Shown: piece by piece, positions 53,041 through 62,600 of the stretch
Layout of the letters: each line of letters begins with the position of its first letter
Position numbering within the stretch: position 1 is the first letter of the stretch
NCBI RefSeq assembly: GCF_013404075.1
Contig: NZ_JACBJQ010000020.1
Location: forward strand, 1-64,000
Reading direction: 5' to 3'
From: Mycolicibacterium vinylchloridicum
Lineage (GTDB): Bacteria; Actinomycetota; Actinomycetes; Mycobacteriales; Mycobacteriaceae
Length of the DNA stretch: 64,000 nt
The notes under the pieces: generated by a model
Database searches by the model: none
What the model was told of the DNA's origin: nothing
Seen by the model: the letters and a program-made list of their open reading frames with translations, nothing else
Program-made: the position numbers and the translations under genes

Positions 53041-53718
53041 ATGACAGTCGTCGACGACACCTACACCGGACACGTCGAACCGCAGGCCGCAGCCCGCAGG
53101 ACCGTGCCAGGAGCCACGATCATCAAGATGTCGGTGGGCCCGATGGACAACAACACATACCTGATCACGTGTTCCCACACCGGCGAGAGTTTATTGATCG
53201 ACGCCGCCAACGACCCGGAACTGCTCGTCGACCTGGTGCGGGAGCACGGACCGAAGCTGACCCTGATCGTGACCAGCCACCAGCATTTCGATCACTGGCA
53301 GGCACTGGAAGCACTGGCCGCGGCGACCGGGGTGCCCACCGCCGCCCACCAGCTCGACGCCGACCCGCTGCCGGTGAAACCGGACCGGTTCCTGGCCGGC
53401 GGCGACACCATCAGCGTCGGCGATCTGGTCTTCGACGTGATCCACCTGCGCGGCCACACCCCCGGCTCGGTGGCACTGGCACTGCGGCCCACCGCCGAGC
53501 GGACGGCCACTCACCTGTTCACCGGCGACTGCCTGTTCCCGGGCGGGGTCGGAAAGACCTGGGAACCGGGCGCGTTCGAGCAGTTGCTCGGCGATGTGAA
53601 CGACCGGGTGTTCGGCGTGTTCGGCGACGACACCGTCGTCTACCCGGGCCACGGCGACGACACGAGCCTCGGCTCTGAGCGGCCGCATCTGCAGGAGTGG
53701 CGCGAACGCGGCTGGTGA
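53041..53718 (+). CDS. MBL-fold metallo-hydrolase (Rv1637c-like, glyoxalase II-like)
   Basis: This is a 225-residue hydrolase with the two-metal site HQHFDH (TSHQHFDHW near 80), HLRGHTPGS near 140, FTGDCLF (bridging Asp) near 162 and YPGHGDDTS near 202. The GVGKTWEPGAFEQLL segment is usual for glyoxalase II-type or persulfide-dioxygenase-type relatives. It is divergent from uvrA. ATG 53041 is fixed by the leaderless promoter. The precise thioester or other substrate is unknown. Confidence 0.92.
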   Translation: MTVVDDTYTGHVEPQAAARRTVPGATIIKMSVGPMDNNTYLITCSHTGESLLIDAANDPELLVDLVREHGPKLTLIVTSHQHFDHWQALEALAAATGVPTAAHQLDADPLPVKPDRFLAGGDTISVGDLVFDVIHLRGHTPGSVALALRPTAERTATHLFTGDCLFPGGVGKTWEPGAFEQLLGDVNDRVFGVFGDDTVVYPGHGDDTSLGSERPHLQEWRERGW

Positions 53719-53721
53719 TCC

Positions 53722-54138
53722 GTGGACGCCAAATCGACTGAACTGCAAGCTCAGATCGACCGCCTCTCAGCTCAACTGGAAGTCCGCACTGTGACTGTCG
53801 GCTTGTTGACAAATGATGGACTCAACATCTACGTCGGCGACGACGGCTGGTACCACTTCGCCTTCTACGAACGCGGGAAGGTCGGATTCGATCGAGTCGG
53901 CAGCCTGAACGACGTCCTGTACTGGTTCTGCCAAGGTGAGGTCTCGAACCTCGCCCACAAGTATGTCGGCGACCGTGCGCAGGCATTCCAATTCGAGTAC
54001 GACGTTCTTCGCCGCTTCAACCCGGAGTGGGCCAAACGCAACGTGCGTGAAACGGCAGCAATGTTTCGGCGACATCGCCCCAATGAGCCGAATCCAGAAG
54101 GAATCTCGTTGCTTCCCGACATCGGCGAAGCGCTGTGA
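53722..54138 (+). CDS. Imm63-like immunity protein (orphan)
   Basis: This is a 138-residue protein. Residues 40-115 fit what I know of the immunity protein 63 family of polymorphic toxin systems: GDDGWYHFAFYERGK, then SLNDVLYWFCQGEVSNLAHKY, then FNPEWAKRNVRETAAMFRRHRPNEP. GTG 53722 lies 3 bp after the MBL-fold gene stop. Base use is less GC-biased than in the neighbours, suggesting acquisition. No toxin, WXG100 or secretion gene is adjacent. It could protect against toxins of neighbours, or be a leftover. The family call is from memory. Confidence 0.7.
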   Translation: MDAKSTELQAQIDRLSAQLEVRTVTVGLLTNDGLNIYVGDDGWYHFAFYERGKVGFDRVGSLNDVLYWFCQGEVSNLAHKYVGDRAQAFQFEYDVLRRFNPEWAKRNVRETAAMFRRHRPNEPNPEGISLLPDIGEAL

Positions 54139-54161
54139 CATAACGGGTTACGCCGACCCCA

Positions 54162-54484
54162 CTAGGGGCAGGTCGCGACGATCTCGAACGGCCTGCTGAC
54201 CTGCTTGCCGGTCGAGTCCGAACCGCTGGCATTGCCTTTGATGGTGTAGGTGTTGCCGTCCTTGGTGGCGGTGGCGGAATCGCCGGGCACCCCGTCGGTG
54301 AAATTCAGCACCACCCCGTTGACATCACCGATCGCGATCGAGAACTTGCCGTCCGTCGTCGCGCACACCACCGGCCCGTCGACCTGCTTGGCCTGACCGT
54401 CGATGGTGACCGTGGCTCCCGTCCCACCGCGCCGACCGTCAAAATCGCCACTGCGCCAACGACACTCAACAACTGAATCCTCAT
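54162..54484 (-). pseudogene. Frameshifted LpqH-family (19 kDa antigen-like) gene
   Basis: A start with good ribosome-binding site (AAGGAGAGG, ATG 54484) encodes MRIQLLSVVGAVAILTVGAV, then the frame fails. One base added near 54425 would restore GTGATVTIDGQAKQVDGPVVCATTDGKFSIAIG and DVNGVVLNFTDGVPGDSATATKDGNTYTIKGNASG ... PFEIVATCP, the conserved LpqH domain. Compared with LpqH, about 25 residues are missing between FSIAIG and VNGVVL, and there is no lipobox Cys. The downstream frame is open to TAG-free end at 54162. It is most simply a decaying cell-envelope lipoprotein gene. Confidence 0.7.
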
Positions 54485-54706
54485 CGGCCTCTCCTTGCGT
54501 TGATGGCCAGTTGGGGCGAGCCTAAACCACGGTCACGTGTCGAAATCCGAAACAGACAATCGTTCAAATATCCGGTTGGCAAAACTTCGTGCACCGCGTG
54601 AGGACGCGCATGCAACGATCCAAGCGATGCCCCATACCCAGGGGTTACATCGGGTAGCCTAAGCACGCTCTGCACCGTTAGCTTGTCCAATAATTCGGAG
54701 GCGTCG

Positions 54707-55006
54707 ATGTCCCAGCAACCTTATGGAGCCCCACCACCGGCACAGCAGCCCAAGAACAATCTGGCGCTTGCCATCCTGGCCACGATTTTCTGCTTCCCGA
54801 TCACCGGCATCGTCGCGATCGTGAAGGCCGCCCAGGTGAACGGGCTGTGGGTTCAGGGCCAGTATGCCGAGGCCGAGGCTTCGGCCAAGGCCGCCAAGAA
54901 GTGGGTGATCTATAGCGTGATCGCGTGGGTCGTCATCCTCGTGATCTACGGCGTTCTGTTCGCTGCCGGCGTGATGAATATGGACGTCGAAACCACCACG
55001 TCGTGA
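54707..55006 (+). CDS. CD225/dispanin-family small membrane protein
   Basis: This is a 99-residue protein with a Pro/Gln-rich N terminus (MSQQPYGAPPPAQQPK) and two hydrophobic helices (NNLALAILATIFCFPITGIVAIVKA and KWVIYSVIAWVVILVIYGVLFAAG) separated by the dispanin loop QVNGLWVQGQYAEAEASAKAAKK. ATG 54707 follows GGAGG (54697-54701). It overlaps the DUF2752 gene by 4 bp (GTGA), so the two are co-translated. Bacterial dispanins have no established function. Confidence 0.88.
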   Translation: MSQQPYGAPPPAQQPKNNLALAILATIFCFPITGIVAIVKAAQVNGLWVQGQYAEAEASAKAAKKWVIYSVIAWVVILVIYGVLFAAGVMNMDVETTTS

Positions 55007-55443
55007 CTTCGACCGAGGTTGGGCAGGCGGCCGACGGCCGTCTCGCCCGCCTCGGCGCGCCGATAGTCGTCGGTGCAATGGCCGCGTGCGCCTGTGCGGC
55101 GGTGTGGATCGCCGACCCGACCACACCCGGCGGCGTACTACCCGTGTGCCCGACGAAAGCCCTTCTCGGCGTTGACTGTCCGGGTTGCGGAACGCTGCGC
55201 ATGATCTATTCGCTGCTGCACGGCGATCTCCTGGCGGCCGTCAGGTTCAACGCGCTGGCGTTGGTGGCGTTCGGCTTGTTGGCCGTGGCCTATGGGACGT
55301 GGACCTATGGCCGCGTCACCGGCCGGCAGATCACAGGGTGGCAACACCGTCGATGGGCGCCGGTCGTGGCGCTGGCGGTGATATCGGCGTGGTTCGTGGT
55401 GCGCAATCTGCCGTTCGCACCGTTCACCGCGCTACACGTCTGA
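55003..55443 (+). CDS. DUF2752 membrane protein
   Basis: This is a 146-residue protein with about four hydrophobic segments. The DUF2752 signature is VCPTKALLGVDCPGCGTLRMIYSLLHGDLLAAVRFNALAL (about 49-88), with CxTK and CPGCG cysteines. GTG 55003 overlaps the dispanin stop. Pairing of DUF2752 with dispanin or TM2-type proteins is common in actinobacteria (from memory). It is convergent with corA, 4 bp between stops. Confidence 0.9.
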   Translation: MTSTEVGQAADGRLARLGAPIVVGAMAACACAAVWIADPTTPGGVLPVCPTKALLGVDCPGCGTLRMIYSLLHGDLLAAVRFNALALVAFGLLAVAYGTWTYGRVTGRQITGWQHRRWAPVVALAVISAWFVVRNLPFAPFTALHV

Positions 55444-55447
55444 TGCC

Positions 55448-56458
55448 TCAGATCCAGCCGCGCCGCTTGAACGCGACGTAGAGCAGGCCCGACGTCACGA
55501 TGATGATCAGGGCGCTGGCCACCACCCCCGCCGTCTGAGAGAACCCCGGATACGGCACGTTCTGCCCGTACCAACCGGTTACCGCCGTCGGCACGGCAAT
55601 GATGGCCGCCCAACCGGTGAGCTTCTTCATGATCGTGTTGAGCCGGGCGTCCTGCAGCGACAGATTGGTCTCGAACACCGTGGTGATCATGTCCCGCAAT
55701 GACTCGGTCCATTCCGCCGCGCGGATGACGTGGTCGTAGAGATCCGAGTACCAGCTGTCGAGTTCGACGGTGTCGGAATGCTCGGCGCGGCGACGCATGA
55801 TCGTGTTGATCACCTCGCGCATCGGCAGCACGATGCGGCGCAACTCGACGAGCTCCTTGCGCAGCCGATACGTCGAGCGCTGGATCGTGCGGGTCACTGC
55901 GCGATCGTCGAACAACCCGTCCTCGAGGGACTCGATCGCGTCGTCGAGCTGCTGGATGGTGTCGAACTGACCGTCGACGATCACGTCGAGCAGGCCATGC
56001 AGCAGTGCCGGTGGTCCCATCTTCAACAGGTCGGCGTTCTCATCCCACCGGCGGACCACTTCGTCTATGTCGAAAACCGGCTTCTGCGGATCGATTTCGT
56101 GCCGGACGGTGACGATCCCGGCGGGCAGCACGAAAATCGACACCCTGGTCATCAGCAGCCGCGACTCCAAGTCGTTGACCATCGGCGGCGCCAGCGCGGT
56201 GGCGTACACGGTGAGAAACGTGTGCGACGCATAGCGCGTGGCCTTGGTGCGCTCGGCATGAGCGACGGTGTCCTCGACGGCGTGCTGATCGAAGCCGAGC
56301 TCGTCGGCCAGTTCGCAGAGCACGCCATGATCCGGGTTGCACATGTCCACCCACACCAAGGCCCCGTCCTCGGCGAGGTGAGTGGACACGTCGTGGAGGG
56401 GGAAGTCCTCCGTCTTCAGTACGCCATCGACCCACAGTCGGGTTCGGCAGTGGGTCAT
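55448..56458 (-). CDS. corA: CorA-family magnesium/cobalt transporter
   Basis: This is a 336-residue channel subunit. It has a large cytoplasmic domain (1-270), a long helix (DSWYSDLYDHVIRAAEWTESLRDMITTVFETNLSLQDARLNTIMKKLTGWAAIIAVP) and two transmembrane helices (about 275-297 and 311-330), ending in FKRRGWI. The pore loop reads YGQN (297-300) instead of the classical YGMN. The function should be divalent cation uptake across the inner membrane. The gene stands alone, convergent with DUF2752, and 31 bp after the universal stress gene stop on the same strand. Confidence 0.92.
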   Translation of the reverse strand: MTHCRTRLWVDGVLKTEDFPLHDVSTHLAEDGALVWVDMCNPDHGVLCELADELGFDQHAVEDTVAHAERTKATRYASHTFLTVYATALAPPMVNDLESRLLMTRVSIFVLPAGIVTVRHEIDPQKPVFDIDEVVRRWDENADLLKMGPPALLHGLLDVIVDGQFDTIQQLDDAIESLEDGLFDDRAVTRTIQRSTYRLRKELVELRRIVLPMREVINTIMRRRAEHSDTVELDSWYSDLYDHVIRAAEWTESLRDMITTVFETNLSLQDARLNTIMKKLTGWAAIIAVPTAVTGWYGQNVPYPGFSQTAGVVASALIIIVTSGLLYVAFKRRGWI

Positions 56459-56489
56459 CGGTCCAGTCTGCAGCGGCCCGGCGGTATGC

Positions 56490-56936
56490 CTAGCCGGTGG
56501 TGTGGACGATCAGCACGTCGGTCTTGGACCGCCGCGCCACATTGGCCGGAACCGACCCCAGCAGGCGGCCCGCGATCGTGCTCAGTCCGACGTTGCCGAC
56601 GACCAGCAGGTCAGCGCCGACCTCTTCGGCCAGATCCACCAGGGCGTCAACCGGAGCACCGACGACAGCGCGCTCTTCGACCTCGGCAGCACCAGCTTCC
56701 TTGGCCCGGTCGCGCGCCTCTCGCAGGATCGCGTAGATGGGGGCGTTGCCCGCCATCTTGTAGCCCTCGTCCTTCAGCAGGTCGGCCGCGCGGGTGTCCT
56801 CGGAAGCCGGGAAATAGGCGGTCGCCACGATGACCTTGGAGCCCGGGCTGGAGGCGAGGTAGCCCGCCCGGTCGACTGCACGCAGCGATGAATCCGAGCC
56901 GTCCGTGCCGACGACCACGGTCTTGTAACCGCCCAT
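56490..56936 (-). CDS. Universal stress protein (Rv1636-like, cAMP-binding type)
   Basis: This is a 148-residue single USP domain. It starts MGGYKTVVVGTDGSDSSLRAVDRA, has APIYAILREARDRAKEAGAAEVEERAVVGAPVDALVDLAEEVGADLLVVGNVGLSTIAGRLLGSVPANVARR and ends DVLIVHTTG. The GNVGLSTIAGRLLGS(V/A)PANVAR loop is the nucleotide site. Its close M. tuberculosis relative Rv1636 binds cAMP tightly. ATG 56936 follows GGAGGG; a TAATGT (56974-56979, minus) may be the -10. An adenylate cyclase occurs at 36408-37298. Confidence 0.93.
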   Translation of the reverse strand: MGGYKTVVVGTDGSDSSLRAVDRAGYLASSPGSKVIVATAYFPASEDTRAADLLKDEGYKMAGNAPIYAILREARDRAKEAGAAEVEERAVVGAPVDALVDLAEEVGADLLVVGNVGLSTIAGRLLGSVPANVARRSKTDVLIVHTTG

Positions 56937-57288
56937 TCGTACCCTCCAGTCTCCAATTTCAACGCCGTCTGGAACATTAACGCCTCGGCACCACGCAAGG
57001 GTGCGATTCACGCCACGCGGCAATTACGGCGCGCCGCGCGACGCCACTCTACCGGGGAAAATAGCGGGCCCGACAGTTGTGTGTGCCGCCCGACAGGGTG
57101 GCCTGTGGCAAATCCAGATCGCATCGGATTCGCGATTGTCGGGGCCACCACACGTCAATGATGACCAATGAACTGAATTCAAAACCCCGTGAATTCGCCA
57201 AGCTGGCGATCACCGCCGCACCTGACGGTCTGGTGAACTGCGGGTTACTGTCTTGCTCACCAATCGACACGGGTACAGGACCGCCTAC
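56937..57288. other. Intergenic region between the universal stress and mannosyltransferase genes
   Basis: There is no supported gene. Apart from the universal stress gene promoter side, I see a 9-bp direct repeat GCCCGACAG (57068 and 57087) and an AT-richer stretch 57160-57200. The only open frames are short, without family resemblance or ribosome-binding sites. No riboswitch was recognised. Confidence 0.5.
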
Positions 57289-58824
57289 GTGAGCATCACC
57301 ATTCGGCCCGAACCGGCCACCGGCGTCGGGCAACGCCCCGCCACCTCGGCCCGGTCGCTCGACGCCGTCTGGGTGGCGGTGTTCGCGGCTTCGGTCAGCG
57401 CCGCGGGTGCGGCCCGGCCATCGCTCTGGTTCGACGAAGCTGCGACGATCTCGGCGTCCACCCGCCCGCTGCCCGACTTGTGGCGGATGCTCGGCAACAT
57501 CGACGCCGTCCACGGCCTCTACTACCTGGTGATGCACGGCTGGTTCGCGGTGTTCCCGGCAACCGAGTTCTGGTCCCGGCTGTCGAGTGCGCTGGCGGTC
57601 GGCCTGGCGGCCGCCGGTGTGGTGGTGCTGGGCCGGCAACTGTCGACCCGCTTGGTCGCGACGACTGCCGGTGTGGTGTTCGCGCTCCTGCCGCGCGTGA
57701 CGTGGGCCGGGCTCGAGACGCGGTCGTATGCGCTGGCGATGGTCGCCGGTGTGTGGCTCACCGTGCTGTGCCTGGTCGTCATGCGCCGCAACGAGTCTCG
57801 GTGGTGGCTGGGTTATGCGGTGTCGATGATCATCGCCACCCTGCTGAACGTCTTCTTGGTTCTGCTGCTGCCCGTGCACGCGGTGCTGGTGGCGGTCATG
57901 GCCGATACCAGAGCGGTGCGGTGGCGCTGGGCGGTGACCGCATTGGCCGCAGGCGCCGGCGCCACGCCGTTCCTGCTGTTCGCGCAGACCCAGCTGTTCC
58001 AGGTGAATTGGATTTGGCCGCTCGACGGCCGGACCGTCGGAATGATCCTGCGGGAGCAGTACTTTGATGACTCCCTACCAACTGCGGTACTGACTGGGCT
58101 GCTGATCGCCGCCGGCCTGCTGCGGTGGCCGCTGGCCGGCCGCCGATCGCGACGGTTGGTCGCAGTCACCGTGGCGTGGATCGCCATCCCGACCGTCATA
58201 CTGCTCGCGTATTCGGCGCTGCGGCATCCCGTCTATTACCCGCGGTACCTGTCTTTCACCGCGCCGGCCGCAGCGCTGCTCATCGCGCTGTGCATCGTCG
58301 CGGTCGGCAAGTCCCGGGCCGGGATCACCGCGCTGCTCGTCGTTTTCGCGCTCGCAGCGACGCCGAACTATCTGGCCCAGCGCGGCCCGTACGCCAAGGA
58401 AGGTATGGACTACAGCCAGGTCGCTGACGTCATCACCCGGCATGCCGCCCCTGGCGACTGTTTGGTGATGGACAATTCGACTGCCTGGAAACCCGGACCC
58501 ATCCGCCCACTGCTGGCCGCCCGCCCTGCCGCGTTCGCCAAGCTGCACGACTACGGCCGGGGCCCGACAGCGATCCAGCGGAATTGGTTGTGGGACGGTC
58601 ACATCGCCGTCTGGTCCTGGGCCGACAAGATGCCGGATTGCCCAGCGATCTGGACGGTATCGGAGCGGGACAAGACCTTGCCCGATCACCAGCAGGGCGC
58701 GGCGTTGACGGCGGGCCCGCGCCTGGGCCGCACCATGGCCTACCAGGTGCCCAGCCGGTTCGGCTTTCGCGTCGTGGAACGCTGGCAGTTCAGTTTTGCG
58801 CAGGTCACCAAGTCGGTCCGATGA
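57289..58824 (+). CDS. GT39-type polyprenyl-phosphate mannosyltransferase (Rv1635c-like)
   Basis: This is a 511-residue GT-C glycosyltransferase with about nine transmembrane helices. The first extracellular loop carries the catalytic acidic pair in SLWFDEAATISAS, followed by NIDAVHGLYYLVMHGWF, and YPRYLSFTAPA lies late in the membrane part; the C-terminal 130 residues are external. In M. tuberculosis Rv1635c adds mannose caps to lipoarabinomannan using decaprenyl-phosphomannose. GTG 57289 gives MSITIRPEPA; a TTG 12 codons upstream is also open. It overlaps the following hydrolase by 4 bp (ATGA). Confidence 0.88.
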   Translation: MSITIRPEPATGVGQRPATSARSLDAVWVAVFAASVSAAGAARPSLWFDEAATISASTRPLPDLWRMLGNIDAVHGLYYLVMHGWFAVFPATEFWSRLSSALAVGLAAAGVVVLGRQLSTRLVATTAGVVFALLPRVTWAGLETRSYALAMVAGVWLTVLCLVVMRRNESRWWLGYAVSMIIATLLNVFLVLLLPVHAVLVAVMADTRAVRWRWAVTALAAGAGATPFLLFAQTQLFQVNWIWPLDGRTVGMILREQYFDDSLPTAVLTGLLIAAGLLRWPLAGRRSRRLVAVTVAWIAIPTVILLAYSALRHPVYYPRYLSFTAPAAALLIALCIVAVGKSRAGITALLVVFALAATPNYLAQRGPYAKEGMDYSQVADVITRHAAPGDCLVMDNSTAWKPGPIRPLLAARPAAFAKLHDYGRGPTAIQRNWLWDGHIAVWSWADKMPDCPAIWTVSERDKTLPDHQQGAALTAGPRLGRTMAYQVPSRFGFRVVERWQFSFAQVTKSVR

Positions 58825-59684
58825 TCCCCAGGCCTGGCGAGAACCTCACCGTGCGACTGGCCGACGGGCGCTCGGTCGGGTACGCGCAGTACGGCACGCG
58901 CGACGGCGCCGTCGTCGTCAACGCCCATGGTGGGCTGGCCTGCCGGCTCGATGTGGCGGCGGCCGACAACGCGGCGCGAACCGCCGGGGTCCGGCTCATC
59001 TCACCGGACCGGCCGGGAATCGGCGGTTCCGATCCGCAGCCCGGACGCACCATCCTGGACTGGACCCGCGACGTCGCAGACATGCTGGATCAGCTTGGTG
59101 TCGAACACTTTTCGGCGATGGGCTGGTCGATGGGCGGCCAGTACGCGGCCGCGCTCGCCTGGGCGCTACCCGAACGAGCGAAGCGGGTGGCGATCATCGC
59201 GGGCGCACTACCGCTGACCGAACCCGGCGTGTTCGCACAGCTGCCCGCCTTCGACCGGATCTACACCCGGTTGTCACAGCGGGCCCCCTGGCTGGTGAAG
59301 CCCTGCTTCAGCGCGATGGCGCTGGCCGCAAGAGCGACACCCATGCTCTACGGGCGTCTCGCCGCCGGCCAAGTGGGCGCTGCCGATGCCGCCGTGCTGC
59401 GCGACGACGGTTACGGCGAGTTCGGACGGATGTCGGCCGAGGCGCTACGGCGCCCGGCCGGTGTCGTCGAGGACTACCGGGCCTGGATGCGGCCGTGGGG
59501 CTTCGCGCCCGAACAGATCACCATCCCCGTCGACGTCTGGGGCGGACAGCAGGACGAGCTGGTGAACATTGCCTGGCCGCGTGAGCTGGCGCGTCGCATT
59601 CCCGGTGCGACTCTTCATGAGCGGCCAGGCGGCCACTTCCTCGCCCACCTGTATTACCCCGACATCTTTGCCCGGTTGAGTTAG
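58821..59684 (+). CDS. Alpha/beta-fold hydrolase
   Basis: This is a 287-residue cytoplasmic hydrolase. It has VVVNAHGGLACRLD (oxyanion loop), RLISPDRPGIGGSDPQPGR, the nucleophile elbow AMGWSMGGQYAA (Ser near 99), IPVDVWGGQQDELV with the acid, and GGHFLAHLY with the catalytic His. The ATG overlaps the mannosyltransferase stop, which fixes the start. The substrate is unknown. Its stop overlaps the stop of the convergent repeat-rich gene. Confidence 0.88.
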   Translation: MIPRPGENLTVRLADGRSVGYAQYGTRDGAVVVNAHGGLACRLDVAAADNAARTAGVRLISPDRPGIGGSDPQPGRTILDWTRDVADMLDQLGVEHFSAMGWSMGGQYAAALAWALPERAKRVAIIAGALPLTEPGVFAQLPAFDRIYTRLSQRAPWLVKPCFSAMALAARATPMLYGRLAAGQVGAADAAVLRDDGYGEFGRMSAEALRRPAGVVEDYRAWMRPWGFAPEQITIPVDVWGGQQDELVNIAWPRELARRIPGATLHERPGGHFLAHLYYPDIFARLS

Positions 59685-62600
59685 TCGCCGAACCACCGGT
59701 TCGCCGGTGGCAGCTCCGTGCCCAGGATGGCGCCGGCCGGGGCCCCGGATTCGGTGCCCGACTTCTTCGCCGACCACCCGGTGCCCACGCACAGCAGGTC
59801 GCGTGGCGTCGAGATCGTCGACGGCAGCGGGATACCGAAGCCCGGGATGCCGGGGATCGTCAGCTGCGGCGGCGTGAGCAGCGTCGCCACACCCTGCGCC
59901 ATGGTCCCGAACAACTGAGCCGGTGGCGTCGGCAGAGTGCCGGCCGCATCGGAGATCGGCGCCGCCGGAATCAGGCTGCCGAGACCGCCCGGCTGCGGGC
60001 CGATGTAGCCGCCAGGCCCACCCGGAAGAACGGTCGGCGGGGTCGGCGGGGTGGCCCCCCGGTTGTTTCCGGGCGTACCCGGAGTCGCCGCGGGCGGGGT
60101 CGGGATCCCGCCGCCGCCACCACCACCCGGACCACCGGGAACTGCGGCGGGCGGAGTGCCCGGAGTCACCACATCGTTGGTGAACGGCACGCCCGGGACC
60201 GAGGCCGGCGGAGTACCGGGAACGCCACCACCACCGGGAATCCCACCCGGGGGCACCACACCCGGCGGAGTACCGGGAACCCCTCCACCACCGGGAATCC
60301 CACCCGGGGGCACCACACCCGGCGGAGTACCGGGAACGCCACCACCACCGGGAATCCCACCCGGGGGCACCGCAGCAGGAGGAGTCCCGGGGACACCACC
60401 GCCGCCCGGCACCAGACCAGGAGGCGCGGCGGCCGGCGGGGTCGGGACGCCGGCACCGCCGCCATCGACAGCGGCAGCGGGCAGCGCAGCCGCAGCAGGC
60501 GGGGCAGGCACACCGGCGGCCGCGGCCGCGATCGCCTCGGCGGGAACTCCGGCTGACGGGGCGACCACACCCGAGGCATCGGCGACGGGTGCACCTACCG
60601 CGCCACCCGCACCTGCGCCCGCGCCGGGAACTCCGGCTGCGGCCAGTGGCGCGCCCGCGGTTCCGGAACTGTCCGACAGTGCGGCGGCAGGAACTGCTGC
60701 GCCGGCATTGTCGGTGACCGGAGCGGCCGGGACACCGGCGGGGCCGGGGATGCCTCCGCCGTCTCCGACCGGGACGCCGGGCACACCGGCGGGCGGGGTC
60801 GGAACTCCGGCGCCGCCACCACCACCGGGACCTCCCGGGACCGCGGCCGGAGGCGTCGGCAGACCACCACCGCCAACCTCACCGGGCGTACCGGGCACAG
60901 CACCCGGAGGCGTCGGCAAACCACCACCGCCAACCTCACCGGGCGTACCGGGCACAGCACCCGGAGGCGTCGGCAAACCACCACCGCCAACCTCACCGGG
61001 CGTGCCAGGGATGCCGGCCGGCGGAGTCGATCCGGTCTCCACGACGTTGCCGCCCGGCGTGCCCGGAACCGCAGCCGGCGGTGTCGGCAGGCCACCACCG
61101 GTGCCACCGCCGGGGGTACCTGGCACGGCCGCCGGCGGAGTCGAAAGCTCTTCGACGCCAGGGGTTCCCGGCGTACCGGGGATGACCGTGGGCGGCGTCG
61201 GCGGGATCTCCATGCCGGGCGTGCCCGGAGTGGGCGGCAGCGCGGCGGGCGTGCCGGGCACACCCACGTTCAGCGGCACTCCGGGGCCGCCGGGGACGGC
61301 GGCCGGCGGAGTGACGATGCCAGGAGTCGACGCCGCACTGGGCACACCGGGCAGGGTGATCGGTGGAGTGCCAGGGACATTCAGCATGCCGCCGGGAGTC
61401 GGGACGCCCGGAATCGATGCGCCGGGAGGGGGCAGCGTCCCCGACGCGTCGTTGATCACGTTGCCGGGCACCGCGGCTGGAGGAAGCCCCGGAGTGTTGA
61501 GAGACAGGTTGTTCCCTCCACCCGGAACTCCGGGCACCTCGGCCGGCGGAGTGACGATCTCTGCGGGCACCTCACCGCCGGGAACAGCAGCCGGCGGGGC
61601 CGGCGGAGTGCCGCCACCACCGGGCAGCTCACCACCGGGGACTGCGGCCGGCGGAACCGGCGGAGTCACAACGGTTTCGGGCAGCTCGCCACCCGGGACG
61701 GCCGCGGGTGGGGTGCCGGGGACACCGCCACCGCCGGGCAGTTCACCACCGGGCACACCCGCAGGCGGAGTCCCGGGAACACCGCCACCACCGGGCAGTC
61801 CGCCAGGGGGCACCTCGGCGGGCGGAGTACCCGGGAAACCGCCACCGCCGGGCAGCTCGCCAGGTGGTACAGCCGCGGGCGGGCCGGGCGGAAGCGCCCC
61901 ACCGCCGGGGATCCCGGCTGGCGGAGCGGCGGCCGGCGGAGCAGGCGTCGCGCCGGAGGCATCGGCCAGCGGTGCGGCAGGCACCGCGGCCGCGGGCGGC
62001 GGAACCAGACCGTTGGCATCGGAGATCGGGGCACCTGCGTCGCCGCCACCGGCGGGCAGGGCGCCGGCCGCGTCAGCAACCGGGGCGCCGGCACCGCCAG
62101 CACCACCGCCCGAGCCTGCGCCGGCATCGCCGCCACCGGGCAGGCCGGCCGCGGCCTGGGCGACGGGAGCGCCGCCCTCGCCACCGCCAGGCAGGCCACC
62201 CGGTGCGCCGGCCACCGGCGCGGGCGCACCGCCGGCACCCCCGGCAGGCACACCGGCGGCGTCATTGACGGGTGCGCTGGGCACTCCCCCTGGCGGCGTC
62301 GGGATACCACCGCCACCACCACCGGGCGGAGTACCCGGAACACCAGCAGGCGGCGTCGGGATACCACCACCGCCACCACCGGGCGGAGTACCCGGAACAC
62401 CAGCAGGCGGCGTCGGGATACCACCACCGCCACCACCGGGCGGAGTACCCGGAACACCAGCAGGCGGCGTCGGAATGCCACCACCGCCACCACCGGGCGG
62501 AGTACCGGGGACCGCAGCTGGTGGGGTCGGGATATTACGTGTGACGGAGGTGCCGGGAGCGCCAGGAACTGACGCCGGCGGGACGGTCACCCCGCCGGTA

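Noticed and set aside
57077..57292. 71-codon plus-strand frame upstream of the mannosyltransferase
   Set aside because: No ribosome-binding site, no recognisable family, unusual composition; treated as intergenic.
60207..62519. CRISPR-like direct repeats
   Set aside because: The repeats are head-to-tail without unique spacers, and they keep the reading frame of a secreted protein.
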